DNA from: Microbacterium helvum
GTDB lineage: Bacteria > Actinomycetota > Actinomycetes > Actinomycetales > Microbacteriaceae
Assembly: GCF_014779795.1 (NCBI RefSeq)
Contig: NZ_JACXZS010000010.1
Span: 62,001-126,000, forward strand
Reading direction: 5' to 3'
Length of the DNA stretch: 64,000 nt
Shown: positions 1 to 7,847 of the stretch, in pieces
How the letters are laid out: the number at the start of each line of letters is the position of its first letter
Numbering within the stretch: position 1 is the first letter of the stretch
Translations under genes and position numbers: made by a program
The notes under the pieces: generated by a model
The model's database searches: none
Seen by the model: only the letters and a program-made list of their open reading frames with translations
Told to the model about the DNA's origin: nothing

Positions 1-324
1 CAGAATCGATCGGACCACCAGCCGAAGCTGCCCCCGCACGATGCCCAGGCCGATCCCCAGGATGGGGGTGCCCAGCGGCGCGATGATCATCGCGCCGATG
101 ACGGTCGCCGTCGAGTCGGTCAGCACGCCGGCGATCGCGATGATCGCAGCGAGGATGAGCATGATCAGGAACCCGCTGCGCTTGCCTGCCCGGTCGCCGG
201 AGCCCAGGTCGAGCGCCTCGGTCACCTCGTCGGCGGTCTGCCGCTGCGTCAACGGAATGAGTGCCTTCATCGCACCGGAGAAGATCGCCATGCGCACATC
301 ATGGCGCACACTCCCACCGGCCAT
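1..324 (-). CDS. DUF389 domain membrane protein (N-terminal part, cut by window edge)
   Basis: About 107 N-terminal residues are visible before the window ends. After a short polar leader containing LIPLTQRQTADEVTEALDLG come two closely spaced hydrophobic segments. The second contains STATVIGAMIIAPLGTPILG, the signature of the DUF389 (TIGR00341) membrane family, whose function is unknown. I chose the ATG at 324, which has an AAAGG just upstream (rather close); the in-frame ATG at 291 is also possible. It is the first of many integral membrane proteins in this left island. Family call is sure, start is not. Confidence 0.8.
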   Translation of the reverse strand, partial: MAGGSVRHDVRMAIFSGAMKALIPLTQRQTADEVTEALDLGSGDRAGKRSGFLIMLILAAIIAIAGVLTDSTATVIGAMIIAPLGTPILGIGLGIVRGQLRLVVRSIL

Positions 325-436
325 GCCCTTTCGTCGTCGAGCATGCCCGTGCCGTGTCGACCATGCCCGTCAAGGCCCCGCGAGCGCCCGTTCCGCGCGC
401 CGCGTGCACCCGTCCTGAGCCGCTCGCATGGCGAAA

Positions 437-460
437 GGCCGCACCCTTGCGGGTGCGGCC
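437..460 (-). terminator. Rho-independent-type hairpin after the SHOCT gene
   Basis: A perfect 10-bp stem (GGCCGCACCC / GGGTGCGGCC) with a 4-nt loop, followed on the minus strand by TTT. It lies 27 bp past the stop of the SHOCT gene and probably ends the three-gene operon that starts at 1684. Confidence 0.75.
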
Positions 461-486
461 TTCGTCGCGGTTCGCGTGACGGAGTG

Positions 487-846
487 TCAGGCGAGCAGCT
501 TCGCCTTCGCGGCGGCGAACTCCTCGTCCGACAGGATGCCCTGCGCGTGCAGCTGGGCGAGCTGGTTGAGCTTGCCCATCAGGTCGTCACCGCCGCCGGC
601 AGCGGGCGCTGCCGGAGCGGGGACGGGAGCGGCGGCCTGCGCGTTGGCGACGGCCTGTGCGGCGGCGGCATCCATCGCAGCCTGCTGCTGCTGCATCTCG
701 TACGCCTGCTGCTCCTGGCGCTCGTACGCCTTCTGCTGCTGGTGACCGGCGACGGCGCCCGAGACGGCGGTCGCGGTGCCCGCGACGACGGCGGTGCGAG
801 CGGCCATGCCGATCAGGCCGGGGCGGCCCATTCTTCCGAGTGGCAT
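487..846 (-). CDS. SHOCT domain protein
   Basis: 119 residues. A glycine/alanine-rich N-terminus (about 14-35) could be a weak membrane helix. A Gln/Ala-rich linker follows, then a C-terminal SHOCT motif (DLMGKLNQLAQLHAQGILSD, about residues 87-106, then EEFAAAKAKLL). SHOCT is a short oligomerisation-type domain found at protein termini and has no enzymatic role of its own. This is the last gene of a three-gene minus-strand operon with a DUF6325 gene and a second SHOCT gene. The set recurs in actinobacteria next to sulfatase and AI-2E genes (recalled, not checked here). Function unknown. Confidence 0.85.
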   Translation of the reverse strand: MPLGRMGRPGLIGMAARTAVVAGTATAVSGAVAGHQQQKAYERQEQQAYEMQQQQAAMDAAAAQAVANAQAAAPVPAPAAPAAGGGDDLMGKLNQLAQLHAQGILSDEEFAAAKAKLLA

Positions 847-857
847 GTCTTCCTCCT

Positions 858-1274
858 TCAGTCGGCGTTCTCAGCGAGGAACGCGTTGACGATCGGTGCG
901 GGAACACCCTCGCGCGCGATGACGGCGCCGCCGGCGTCGTACAGCGCGGATGCGAAGGCCTTGGCCCACAGCAGCTCGACGACGAGGATCGCCGCCGAGG
1001 TGCCCGGCTCGAGGCCCGCGGCGAGGGCGAGGATGTCCTCTTCGCCGGCGAGGCCTTCGAGGTCGAGGGTCGGCACGTCGCTCTCGATGGTGTCCGACAG
1101 CTCGAGGATCTCGAGCTCACCCTCGGGCGAGCGGCGGACGAACACCAGGTCGAGGACGTTCACGGTGCCGGCCGCAACGAGGTCGTCGACGGCCTGCAGC
1201 ACGCCGGGACCCGGGCGGTCGCCCTCGAACCCGATCGCGTAGAACTCGATGGGGCCGTAGTCGAAGTCAGTCAT
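858..1274 (-). CDS. DUF6325 family protein
   Basis: 138 residues, soluble and acidic. It opens with DYGPIEFYAIGFEG and carries a VNVLDLVFVRR strand, typical of the small actinobacterial DUF6325 family. No catalytic motif is evident. A strong Shine-Dalgarno (GGAGAAGAC before ATG) supports the start. It sits between two SHOCT genes with 11-bp and 26-bp gaps, so the three are almost certainly co-transcribed. The family's role is unknown; the company of SHOCT proteins suggests a regulatory or envelope-stress adaptor role (inference). Confidence 0.8.
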   Translation of the reverse strand: MTDFDYGPIEFYAIGFEGDRPGPGVLQAVDDLVAAGTVNVLDLVFVRRSPEGELEILELSDTIESDVPTLDLEGLAGEEDILALAAGLEPGTSAAILVVELLWAKAFASALYDAGGAVIAREGVPAPIVNAFLAENAD

Positions 1275-1300
1275 GTCTTCTCCGTTTCCGATCAGGGCTC

Positions 1301-1684
1301 TCAGGCCGAGAGCGCCTTCGCCTTCAGTGAGTCGAACTCGGCCTGGGTGATCGTCCCGGCGTCGAGCAGCGCCTTGGCCTTCGCGACCTCGTCAGCGGGG
1401 CTGGCCGACGTGCCCGCGGTCTGACGGATGTAGTCCTGCTGCGCGGCCTGCAGTGCCTGCGCCTGTGCGATGGAGCGCTCCTGCATACCCTTGCCGCGTG
1501 CGATGAGGTAGACCAGCGCGGTGATGAAGGGGACGAAGATGAGGAACAGGATCCAGACCGCCTTGAGCCAGCCGTTCAGCTTCTCGTCGCGGAACAGGTC
1601 GCCGATGATCGAGAAGACGACCATCAGGTAGGCGACGAAGACGAAGACCCAGAAGATCCAAGCGAGAAGGTCCCAGAAGCCCAT
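1301..1684 (-). CDS. PLDc_N / SHOCT membrane protein
   Basis: 127 residues. Two N-terminal transmembrane helices (about 6-28 and 40-62) match the PLDc_N membrane-anchor domain seen in phospholipase D-type and small SHOCT proteins. A linker and a C-terminal SHOCT motif follow (EVAKAKALLDAGTITQAEFD, then SLKAKALS). The second SHOCT protein of the operon lacks clear helices, so the two could pair through their SHOCT tails, one at the membrane (inference). First gene of its operon; divergent from the AI-2E gene at 1800. Confidence 0.85.
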   Translation of the reverse strand: MGFWDLLAWIFWVFVFVAYLMVVFSIIGDLFRDEKLNGWLKAVWILFLIFVPFITALVYLIARGKGMQERSIAQAQALQAAQQDYIRQTAGTSASPADEVAKAKALLDAGTITQAEFDSLKAKALSA

Positions 1685-1730
1685 GTGCGGTTTGCCAATC
1701 TGTCGGACGGACGTCAGCCCGTCGCTGTAA

Positions 1731-1764
1731 CGAAAGGAACAGCGCGGCGCGCCGTTCCTTTTCG
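1731..1764. promoter_or_regulatory. Inverted repeat in divergent promoter region
   Basis: Arms CGAAAGGAAC and GTTCCTTTTCG (one extra T) flank a 13-nt GC-rich spacer, between the divergent SHOCT operon (start 1684) and the AI-2E gene (start 1800). A shorter related arm, CCGTTCCTTTCGC, occurs at 28346-28358 before the second sulfatase. It may be an operator; no regulator can be assigned. Confidence 0.4.
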
Positions 1765-1799
1765 CGACATTACTCCCAACCGTCCCTTCACGGCATCAT

Positions 1800-2969
1800 G
1801 TGAAAATGACGATTCCCCCCGAGTCCTCGAACATCTCCGGACGCGACACCGAGGTCGCAGCATCCCACGACCCCGCGGTCGTCGCTGCGGCCACGGAGCG
1901 CCCGCGACGGGTGTGGGCGGTGGTCGCCGGGCTCGACCACCCGCTCGCGCTGGGCTTCCTCGTGACGATCGGGGTCCTCGCGGCGCTCGTGATGGGTCTC
2001 GCGGTGACCGTCATCTCGACGATCCTCGTGTACATCGTGCTCGCGATGTTCCTGGCGGTCGGGCTCGATCCGCTCGTGCGACGCCTGGAGGGCAAGGGTG
2101 TCAAACGCGGCGCGGGCATCGCGATCGTGTTCTGCGGCTTCGCGGTGGCGATGGCGGCGTTCCTGCTGTTCGTCTTCCCCCCGGTGCTCGCGCAGATCGG
2201 CGAGCTTGTCGCGGCGATCCCCGACGCGATCGCGGCCGTTCCCGAGTCCGCGTGGTTCGGCGCGCTCGAGCCCGGCGCGCAGCAGGCGGTGCTGGCGGGC
2301 ATCGAGCAGGCGGGCGACTGGATCTCGTCGCCGTCGACCCTCGCCCATCTGGGCGGCGGACTGCTGTCGGCCGGCATCGGCTTCATCGGGGCCGTGTCGG
2401 CGACCTTCATCGTGGTCGCACTGACCCTGTACTTCCTCGCATCCCTCGCCGCGAGCAAGCGCGCGCTGTACGCCCTCGCCCCCGCGCGCAGCCGTGCCCG
2501 CATCGAGGACCTCACCGAGCGCATCACCGGCTCGGTGGGCTCGGCGCTGCTCGGATCGGTGACGCTGTCGCTCATCAACGCGGCCGTGGTGTTCGTGCTG
2601 CACCTGCTGATCGGCCTGCCGTTCCCGGCGCTCATGGCGGTGATCGCGTTCGTCATCACGCTGATCCCGCTGTTCGGCTCGGTGATCTTCCTCGTCCTCG
2701 GAGCTCTGGTCGCCCTGTTCACGAGCCCGCTGCAGGCCCTGATCTTCGCGGTCTGCTACCTCGTCTACATCCAGATCGAGTCATACGTGGTCAGCCCGCG
2801 CGTCATGAACAAGGCGATCTCGATCCCGCCGGCACTCGTGCTGATCGGAGCCCTCGCCGGCGGCGCCCTCATGGGCATCGTCGGCGTGCTGCTCGCCCTG
2901 CCGGTGATCGCGTCGCTGCTGCTGATCATCCGCGAGGTCGTGGTGCCCCGTCAGGACATCAAGGTCTGA
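1800..2969 (+). CDS. AI-2E family transporter (UPF0118), copy 1
   Basis: 389 residues with about eight transmembrane helices. Typical family features are the N-terminal helix pair around LGFLVTIGVLAALVMGLAVT, the periplasmic segment between LFVFPPVLAQIGELV and the third helix group, and the C-terminal IESYVVSPRVMNKAISIPPA motif. The family includes TqsA-type autoinducer-2 exporters and sodium/proton antiporters, so the substrate cannot be assigned. GTG at 1800 is used; ATG at 1806 is equally possible. A close paralogue lies at 13544-14701. Confidence 0.9.
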   Translation: MKMTIPPESSNISGRDTEVAASHDPAVVAAATERPRRVWAVVAGLDHPLALGFLVTIGVLAALVMGLAVTVISTILVYIVLAMFLAVGLDPLVRRLEGKGVKRGAGIAIVFCGFAVAMAAFLLFVFPPVLAQIGELVAAIPDAIAAVPESAWFGALEPGAQQAVLAGIEQAGDWISSPSTLAHLGGGLLSAGIGFIGAVSATFIVVALTLYFLASLAASKRALYALAPARSRARIEDLTERITGSVGSALLGSVTLSLINAAVVFVLHLLIGLPFPALMAVIAFVITLIPLFGSVIFLVLGALVALFTSPLQALIFAVCYLVYIQIESYVVSPRVMNKAISIPPALVLIGALAGGALMGIVGVLLALPVIASLLLIIREVVVPRQDIKV

Positions 2970-3019
2970 CGCCGGCTGCCGGTCTCGCACACCGCCCCCG
3001 CGCACACGCCCGCGGCAAT

Positions 3020-3161
3020 CCCCGGTCTCGCCGAACCAAGGGATCCGCGCCGAGACCGAGGACCACACCCCCGGTCTCGCGAAGAGCCCCCTGCCTCGGC
3101 GCAGAGATCCCCGGTGTCGCGCTTCAGGGGCGATGGATGGATGCCCGGCGCCCGGCATCCA
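3020..3161. repeat. Composite intergenic repeat, copy A, with terminal hairpin
   Basis: A unit beginning CCCCGGTCTCGCCGAACCAA contains an internal inverted pair (GGTCTCG at 3024-3030, CGAGACC at 3051-3057). It ends in a TGGATGCC...GGCATCCA hairpin at 3138-3161. The first 79 bp recur with two mismatches at 3200-3278 (exactly 180 bp away), and a diverged full copy is at 4471-4620. The element fills the 390-bp gap (2970-3359) between the AI-2E gene and the convergent AbiEi-like gene. The hairpin can serve as a terminator for both. Confidence 0.75.
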
Positions 3162-3199
3162 CGCCCCCACCACCGCACGCCCCCACCACCGCACGCACG

Positions 3200-3300
3200 C
3201 CCCGGTCTCGCCGAACCAAGGGATCCGCGCCGAGACCGAGGACCACACCCCCGGTTTCGCGAAGAACCCCCTGCCTCGCCGCACGGCTCCCGCGGTCTCG
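3200..3300. repeat. Composite intergenic repeat, copy B (partial)
   Basis: Direct repeat of 3020-3098, same orientation, with two substitutions (C to T at 3257, G to A at 3266). The repeat unit is followed by unrelated sequence instead of the hairpin. No gene lies in this stretch; long open frames across it are repeat translations. Confidence 0.7.
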
Positions 3301-3359
3301 CCCACGACGCCGCCGGCGGAGCGACCGAGTGCCCGAACCGTGGCGCCTCGCGATGCGGG

Positions 3360-4343
3360 TCAAGCGCGGGTGGCGGAGGCCTTCGTACTCCGGGAGGGGA
3401 TGAGCGAGCGGGGGTTGCGCGCAAGCGTGGCGAGCATGCCGTCCTGACGTGCGTAGAGCGGGAGGAGCCCCGCGGACCGAAGCTTCTCGTCCAACGGTTC
3501 GTGGCTGATCGTGTCGGACCAGTCCCATCGCGCGAACCCGCCTTCGTGTCGGCGGAGACGGTCCTCCCGCTTCTTCTCCCGGACGAAGTGCGCCTTCATC
3601 CCCTCGGGATCGTCGGCGTCGTACTTGCCGTAACCGTCCGACTCGCCGATGATGCGAGCTCGCTTCCAGTAGAAGTCCGAACGGTCGTCGAAGCCCTCGT
3701 AGTGGAACTCGTGCTGCAGCTCGGGCGGCTCGTACCCGAGCCACTCGATCACAGCTCGGCTCACGGCTTCGCCCGCCGACTCCGACACCGGCGTGGCACG
3801 CGCCTGCACCCAGTCGAGCTGGCGCACTCCTCGCCGGTTCGCCCGCGCACGCCCTCGTTCGCTGACGTCGAGCGCCGCGCCGGACGCCTGGAGCAGCCGC
3901 GCCGCGGCATCGACGAGCGCAAGAGCGAACGCCGGTGGCAGCACCCGCGCAAGGTCGACTGCAGTATCGGCGAGCGCCGTCATGCCGTGGCCGCCGGCAT
4001 CCACGATCTCTCTTTCGTCGACATGGCCGTGGACGATGACGTCGCCCTCGCTCCACGAACGGCCGTCCGCGCTCAGGAGGTGGATATGCGACGGCTCGCC
4101 GAAGATCGGAAGCCCCTGCAGCACCGCGGCTGACTCCAGGCAGAAGATCGGTGCGCTCCAGGTGCGCGCCACCGCCTGCACCCGGACGCGATACCGCTCC
4201 CACGGCGGGAGGGCGTCCCACACCTCGCGAAGGACGTACGCCCCGGCCCTGATTCGATGCAGTCGCCGGTCGCGGTCGAGCCGCGCCACCTCGAACGGCC
4301 GCTCGCGGCTGAGCAGCAGAGTGACTCGGGTCGGTGCGGCCAT
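3360..4343 (-). CDS. AbiEi-like / restriction-endonuclease-fold protein, orphan
   Basis: 327 residues. The N-terminal third (HRIRAGAYVLREVWDAL...) resembles the winged-helix part of actinobacterial AbiEi-type antitoxin relatives. The C-terminal half has the strand pattern DRSDFYWKRARIIGESDGYGKYD (about 240-262), as in the DUF559/Vsr-like nuclease fold these proteins carry. No partner toxin is adjacent, which is usual for this orphan actinobacterial group. Start ATG 4343 was chosen because sequence upstream enters a repeat; ATG 4358 is an alternative. The gene is bracketed by copies of the same intergenic repeat on both sides. Biological role unknown. Confidence 0.65.
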   Translation of the reverse strand: MAAPTRVTLLLSRERPFEVARLDRDRRLHRIRAGAYVLREVWDALPPWERYRVRVQAVARTWSAPIFCLESAAVLQGLPIFGEPSHIHLLSADGRSWSEGDVIVHGHVDEREIVDAGGHGMTALADTAVDLARVLPPAFALALVDAAARLLQASGAALDVSERGRARANRRGVRQLDWVQARATPVSESAGEAVSRAVIEWLGYEPPELQHEFHYEGFDDRSDFYWKRARIIGESDGYGKYDADDPEGMKAHFVREKKREDRLRRHEGGFARWDWSDTISHEPLDEKLRSAGLLPLYARQDGMLATLARNPRSLIPSRSTKASATRA

Positions 4344-4470
4344 GAACCCACAATGCATCGCGGTCGCATCGCGCAGCCTCGCGCCGCCGCGGCCGGTGGA
4401 CAACTCGTCGCAGCGGGCGTCTTGGGCACCTCTGTGGAGGAGGGCGCCGACGCTGGGGCCACGCCCGGAT

Positions 4471-4620
4471 CCCCGGTTGCGCCGAGCCAAGGGATCCCTG
4501 CCGAAACCCAGGGCGACGTCCCCGGTCTCGCGGCGAATCCCCTGGCTCGGCCCACAGATACCCGACCTCGGGACGCCGCACCACAGCGGAGGACGGGATG
4601 CCGGGCGCCCGGCATCCCGT
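4471..4620. repeat. Composite intergenic repeat, copy C, ending in a perfect 28-bp palindrome
   Basis: A diverged copy of the 3020-3161 element. Inside it CCGAGCCAAGGGAT (4482-4495) pairs with ATCCCCTGGCTCGG (4537-4550, one mismatch). It ends in a perfect palindrome at 4593-4620 (ACGGGATGCCGGGC and its complement). The palindrome is 10 bp past the stop of the cardiolipin synthase gene and likely terminates it. It lies in the 286-bp gap 4344-4629, which holds no gene. Confidence 0.7.
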
Positions 4621-4629
4621 CCCGGCGGC

Positions 4630-6114
4630 TCAGTTCAGGGCCGAGGTCAGGCGCGCGACGCCGTCGAGGAAGGTCGCCTTGGCGGGCTCGCGGCGCCACT
4701 CGTCGAGGGTGAGCTCGCGACCGGCGTCGCGGTAGGCCTGCTCGACCTCGCGCATCTGCGCGACGAACGAGGAGCCCAGCACCATCATCGACACCTCCAT
4801 GTTGAGGCTGAACGAGCGGATGTCCATGTTGCTCGAGCCGATGACGGCGATGTCGTCGTCGATCGAGAAGTGCTTCGAGTGCAGGATGAACGGTGCCGGG
4901 TACATGAAGATGCGCACGCCCGCCTCCAGCAGCGCGTCGTAGTACGAGCGCTGGGCGTGGTAGACCATGCCCTGGTCGCCGATCTCGGAGACGAACAGCT
5001 GCACCTCCAGGCCTCGCTGGCACGCCGTCGTGATCGCGTAGACCATCGCCTCGTCGGGCACGAAGTACGGGCTCGTGATGATGACGCGCTCGGTCGCCCC
5101 GTGGATCAGCGACAGGAAGAGCCGAAGGTTGTTCTCGGTCTCGTAGGCCGGGCCGCTGGGCACGAGCTGGCAGACGAGGTCGCCGGCGGGAGCGAGCGCC
5201 GTGGCGGGCACCCGCTCGTCGGTCAGCTCCACGCCGGTCTCGACGAGCCAGTCCGACTGGAACACGGCGTCGATCTCGGCGACCGCCGGACCCTCGACCC
5301 GCGACACGAGTTCCTGCCATTTGAGGCCCCGCTTGAGGTTCTTCGGGGTGTTGTAGCTGCGGTCGATGAGGTTCTGCGAGCCCACGAACGCGGTGCGGCC
5401 GTCGACCACGACGATCTTGCGGTGGTTGCGCAGATCCGGACGCTGGTACTTGCCCTTGAAGGGCTGCACCGGCAGCATCCACGACCAGATGACGCCGATG
5501 CGATCGAGTTCGGCGAACGTCTTCTTCTGGTCGACCGCCTTGCGGGAGGCGACGTGGTCGGCGAGCAGGCGCACCGTCACTCCGCGCTTGACGGCGTTCT
5601 CCATCGCCGTGAAGAAGACCTCCGTCGTCTTGTCCCACGAGACGATGAAGAACTCCACGTGGACGTACTTCTGCGCGGTGTCGATCGCTGCCGCCATGGC
5701 GGTGATGGATGCCTCGTAATCGGGAATCAGTTCGGCCCGGTTGCCGCCGACCGCCGGCAGGCTCGTGAGCTTCTCGTTCTGCGCCGCGACACGCCGGAAC
5801 CAGATCGGCCAGGTGTCGGGGTCCGCTTCGCTGTCCTTCTCGGACTGCACGCGCTCGCGGATGATCCCGTCGATGCGGGCCTGCTCTGCACGGCGCTTCT
5901 TCGGGAGCTTGACGTTGCCGATCAGCAGGAACAGCGCGATGCCGAAGAGCGGCAGAAGGAAGATCAGCAGCAGCCATGCCATCGCCGCCGTGGGCTTGCG
6001 GCCCTTGGGGATCACGATGAGTGCGGCGATGTCGATGGCGAGCACCACGAGGAGGCCGATGCCCCAGCCGAGGTTCGCGAAGAGAGCGGAGTCCACGTGA
6101 GCAGTGTGCCGCAT
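4630..6114 (-). CDS. cls: Cardiolipin synthase (phospholipase D family)
   Basis: Condenses phosphatidylglycerol-type substrates into cardiolipin at the membrane. About 494 residues. Two N-terminal transmembrane helices (GLLVVLAIDIAALIVI and AWLLLIFLLPLFGIALFLLIG) are followed by two HKD catalytic motifs: HRKIVVVDGRTAFVGSQN and HSKHFSIDDDIAVIGSSNMD. Both have the required His, Lys and Asp. This is the standard Cls layout and length. The start is uncertain: ATG 6114 is used, GTG 6096 and ATG 6135 are in frame, and the divergent sulP begins at 6144. A strong palindromic terminator follows the stop. Confidence 0.9.
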   Translation of the reverse strand: MRHTAHVDSALFANLGWGIGLLVVLAIDIAALIVIPKGRKPTAAMAWLLLIFLLPLFGIALFLLIGNVKLPKKRRAEQARIDGIIRERVQSEKDSEADPDTWPIWFRRVAAQNEKLTSLPAVGGNRAELIPDYEASITAMAAAIDTAQKYVHVEFFIVSWDKTTEVFFTAMENAVKRGVTVRLLADHVASRKAVDQKKTFAELDRIGVIWSWMLPVQPFKGKYQRPDLRNHRKIVVVDGRTAFVGSQNLIDRSYNTPKNLKRGLKWQELVSRVEGPAVAEIDAVFQSDWLVETGVELTDERVPATALAPAGDLVCQLVPSGPAYETENNLRLFLSLIHGATERVIITSPYFVPDEAMVYAITTACQRGLEVQLFVSEIGDQGMVYHAQRSYYDALLEAGVRIFMYPAPFILHSKHFSIDDDIAVIGSSNMDIRSFSLNMEVSMMVLGSSFVAQMREVEQAYRDAGRELTLDEWRREPAKATFLDGVARLTSALN

Positions 6115-6143
6115 TCCGCGGCGATCCCGGTACATTCGCGAAT

Positions 6144-7787
6144 GTGACCTCGACCGCCACCGTCTCCCGCCGACCCCGCTGGCTGCTTCCCACGTTCGCC
6201 GGGTACCGCCGCGAGTGGCTGCTGCCCGACATCGTCGGCGGCCTCTCGGCGGGCGCCGTGGTGGTGCCGCAGGCGATGGCCTACGCGACGATCGCGAACC
6301 TGCCGGTGCAGATCGGCCTCTACACGTGCATCCTGCCGATGCTGGTGTACGCGCTGCTCGGCGGCAGCCGGGCGATGAGCGTGTCGACGACCTCGACGAT
6401 CGCGACGCTCACCGCGACGACGCTCGTGTCGGCCGGCGTCGCGGCGTCGGCCGACGACCCCGACGCCGCCCTCGGCTCGCTCATGACGCTGACGCTGCTG
6501 GTCGGCGCGATGCTGCTGCTCGCCTGGCTGCTCAAGCTCGGCTCGCTCGTCGAGAACATCAGCGGCGCGACCGTGCTGGGCCTCAAGATCGGCGTCGGCG
6601 CGACGGTCGCGGTCGGCCAGCTGCCGAAGCTGCTCGGTGAGACGGGCAATGTGTCGGGCGAGGGCTTCATCAGCTCGCTGGTCGCGGTCGGCAAGGCGTT
6701 CGACAGCGTCAACTGGCCGACGGTGGCACTGTCTGTCGGGTCGATCCTCGTCCTCGTGCTGCTGCAGCGCTTCGCGCCGCGCGTGCCGGGAACGCTCATC
6801 GTCGTCGCAGCCGGCATCCTGCTCGCCGCGTTCACGGGGCTGACCGCCGCAGGCGTGGCACTGATCGACCCGGTGCCGTCGGGCTTCCCGACGCCGTCGC
6901 TGCCCGATTTCACCCACTTCGCCGATCTGATCCCGGGTGCCCTGGCGATCGCGGTGATGGCGTTCCTGGAGTCCGCGGCCGTGGCACGCGGCATCCGCAA
7001 GGCGACCGAGCCGCAGATCGACAGCAACCAGGAGCTGTTCGCCACCGGCGCCGCCAACGTCGTCGGCTCGTTCTTCACGACCATGCCGTCGGCCGGCGGG
7101 TTCTCGCAGAGCGCCGTCAACCAGAACGCCGGCGCCAAGACGCAGCTGTCGACGCTCGTCACCGTGGTCCTCGCCATCCTGGTGGCGCTGTTCCTCGGGC
7201 CGGTGCTGAGCCTGCTGCCGCAAGCCACCCTGGCCGCGATGGTGTTCGTCGCCGTGATGGGGCTGATCAACATCCCCGAGCTCGTGCGCTGGGCGCACAT
7301 CAGCAGGATCGACTTCTGGATCGCGCTGGTCGTGGCGCTCATCGGCCTCTCGGCAGGGCTCCTCCCGGCCGTCGCCATCGGCGTCGTCATGACCCTCGTC
7401 CTCGTCCTGCGCGAGGTGAACATCCCCCGGCTCGACATCACGGGCCGTGAGGGCGATGTCGTCGCCGTGCATCTCGGCCGCGGACTGTACACGGCCAATG
7501 CCGCCGAGAACGCCCGTGCGATCATCGCCCTCGCGACGAGTCAGACTCCGCCGGTCGACGCACTCGTGCTCGACGTCGAGCGGCTCGACATCATCACCGT
7601 CACGATCCTCGACGCGCTGGAGAGCCTCGACCGGGAGCTGGCCCAGCTCGGCATCGTGCTGCATCTGGCGCGCCTTCCCGAGAAGGCCACCGCCATCGCC
7701 CGCAAGACCCCGTGGTTCGCGAGCCTCGAACGGGACGGCCGCGTCCACGCGACCGTCCCGGAGGGACTCGCCGCAGCCTCGGTCTGA
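6144..7787 (+). CDS. SulP family anion transporter with STAS domain
   Basis: 547 residues. An N-terminal hydrophobic domain of about 12-14 helices carries the SulP hallmark around VVVPQAMAYATIANLPVQIGLY. A cytosolic STAS domain follows at the end (DALVLDVERLDIITVTILDAL...). Members import sulfate, bicarbonate or dicarboxylates. With a sulfatase gene converging next door, sulfate is an attractive but unproven substrate. Start is GTG 6144, with TACATT 7 nt upstream as a plausible -10 for a leaderless mRNA. Confidence 0.9.
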   Translation: MTSTATVSRRPRWLLPTFAGYRREWLLPDIVGGLSAGAVVVPQAMAYATIANLPVQIGLYTCILPMLVYALLGGSRAMSVSTTSTIATLTATTLVSAGVAASADDPDAALGSLMTLTLLVGAMLLLAWLLKLGSLVENISGATVLGLKIGVGATVAVGQLPKLLGETGNVSGEGFISSLVAVGKAFDSVNWPTVALSVGSILVLVLLQRFAPRVPGTLIVVAAGILLAAFTGLTAAGVALIDPVPSGFPTPSLPDFTHFADLIPGALAIAVMAFLESAAVARGIRKATEPQIDSNQELFATGAANVVGSFFTTMPSAGGFSQSAVNQNAGAKTQLSTLVTVVLAILVALFLGPVLSLLPQATLAAMVFVAVMGLINIPELVRWAHISRIDFWIALVVALIGLSAGLLPAVAIGVVMTLVLVLREVNIPRLDITGREGDVVAVHLGRGLYTANAAENARAIIALATSQTPPVDALVLDVERLDIITVTILDALESLDRELAQLGIVLHLARLPEKATAIARKTPWFASLERDGRVHATVPEGLAAASV

Positions 7788-7803
7788 GGCCGCGGAGACA
7801 GCG

Positions 7804-7837
7804 CGAGGGGGTGGATGCCGCGGCATCCACCCCCTCG
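7804..7837. terminator. Perfect 34-bp palindrome, bidirectional terminator
   Basis: Arm CGAGGGGGTGGATGCCG and its exact complement meet with no loop between the convergent sulP (stop 7787) and sulfatase (stop 7848) genes. It belongs to the GGATGCC/GGCATCC hairpin family found at many gene ends here. Confidence 0.8.
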
Positions 7838-7847
7838 TCTGCCCGTG

